From the NCBI GenBank assembly GCA_002352705.1, contig DEIW01000198.1, positions 1 through 6,960 on the forward strand: a stretch of DNA of 6,960 bases, in the 5' to 3' direction. Source of the DNA: Bacteroidales bacterium UBA2764 (GTDB taxonomy: Bacteria; Bacteroidota; Bacteroidia; Bacteroidales; Paludibacteraceae). Position 1 is the first letter of the stretch, and each line of letters begins with the position of its first letter. This document shows, in pieces, positions 6,935-6,960 of this stretch. Position numbers and translations under genes: made by a program. The notes beneath the pieces were generated by a model. It searched no databases and was not told the origin of the DNA. It saw nothing but the letters and a program-made list of their open reading frames with translations.

Positions 6935-6960
6935 ATGGAATGATGGAATGATGGAATGAT
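6935..6960 (+). repeat. Octanucleotide tandem repeat reaching the window edge
   Basis: ATGGAATG repeats with period 8 for 26 bases (3.25 perfect units) and is cut by the end of the window, so its true length is unknown. It lies in non-coding DNA in a purine-rich + strand stretch. Arrays like this change length by replication slippage. Confidence 0.85.

Larger units (their letters stand above)
6773..6960. other. Non-coding, repeat-rich intergenic stretch
   Basis: I find no credible gene in these 188 bases: no long open frame on either strand, no tRNA-like fold, and no clear Bacteroidota -33/-7 promoter pair. The + strand is strongly biased to G and A. Besides the octamer repeats and two palindromes listed separately, a 9-base direct repeat GCAGAGCCG occurs at 6809-6817 and 6878-6886. 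The stretch looks like a local cluster of simple repeats and palindromes of unknown role. Confidence 0.6.

Noticed and set aside
6773..6960. CRISPR array or insertion-sequence end
   Set aside because: The repeats are only eight bases with no spacers of regular length, and there is no transposase fragment or target duplication.

Overview
The window looks like part of a Bacteroidota (order Bacteroidales) genome. It carries a SusC/SusD pair, several lipoproteins with Bacteroidota-type lipoboxes, a BACON domain, and a secreted protein ending in a type IX-like tail. I cannot place the genus.

Layout: five genes run in one direction on the + strand from position 1 to 6686, with gaps of 21, 17, 13 and 41 bases. 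They read as one operon that starts upstream of the window. In order: (1) the last third of a SusC-family TonB-dependent outer-membrane transporter (1-984, 5' end cut by the window); (2) a SusD-family surface lipoprotein (1006-2727); (3) a lipoprotein with an HEFSH zinc-metallohydrolase motif (2745-3701); (4) a DUF4302-type lipoprotein (3715-5037); (5) a secreted, non-lipidated protein with a large unrecognised N-terminal region, one BACON domain and a C-terminal sorting-like tail (5079-6686). A strong intrinsic terminator (6741-6772) closes the unit. The last 190 bases are non-coding and rich in repeats: a degenerate octamer stretch, two perfect short palindromes and an octamer tandem array that runs off the window edge.

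How the genes may work together: SusC and SusD form the usual lidded outer-membrane importer, and genes 3 and 4 encode accessory lipoproteins that probably sit at the same surface complex. No glycoside hydrolase, lyase or sulfatase is visible; the only enzyme-like gene is a putative zinc hydrolase. I therefore infer that a protein, peptide or other non-glycan ligand is at least as likely as a polysaccharide. The substrate cannot be read from the sequence, and the missing upstream part could hold other enzymes or a regulator.

The system type (SusCD plus zinc metallohydrolase plus DUF4302) is a known but functionally uncharacterised arrangement. The least explained parts are the N-terminal region of gene 5 and the repeat-rich tail.
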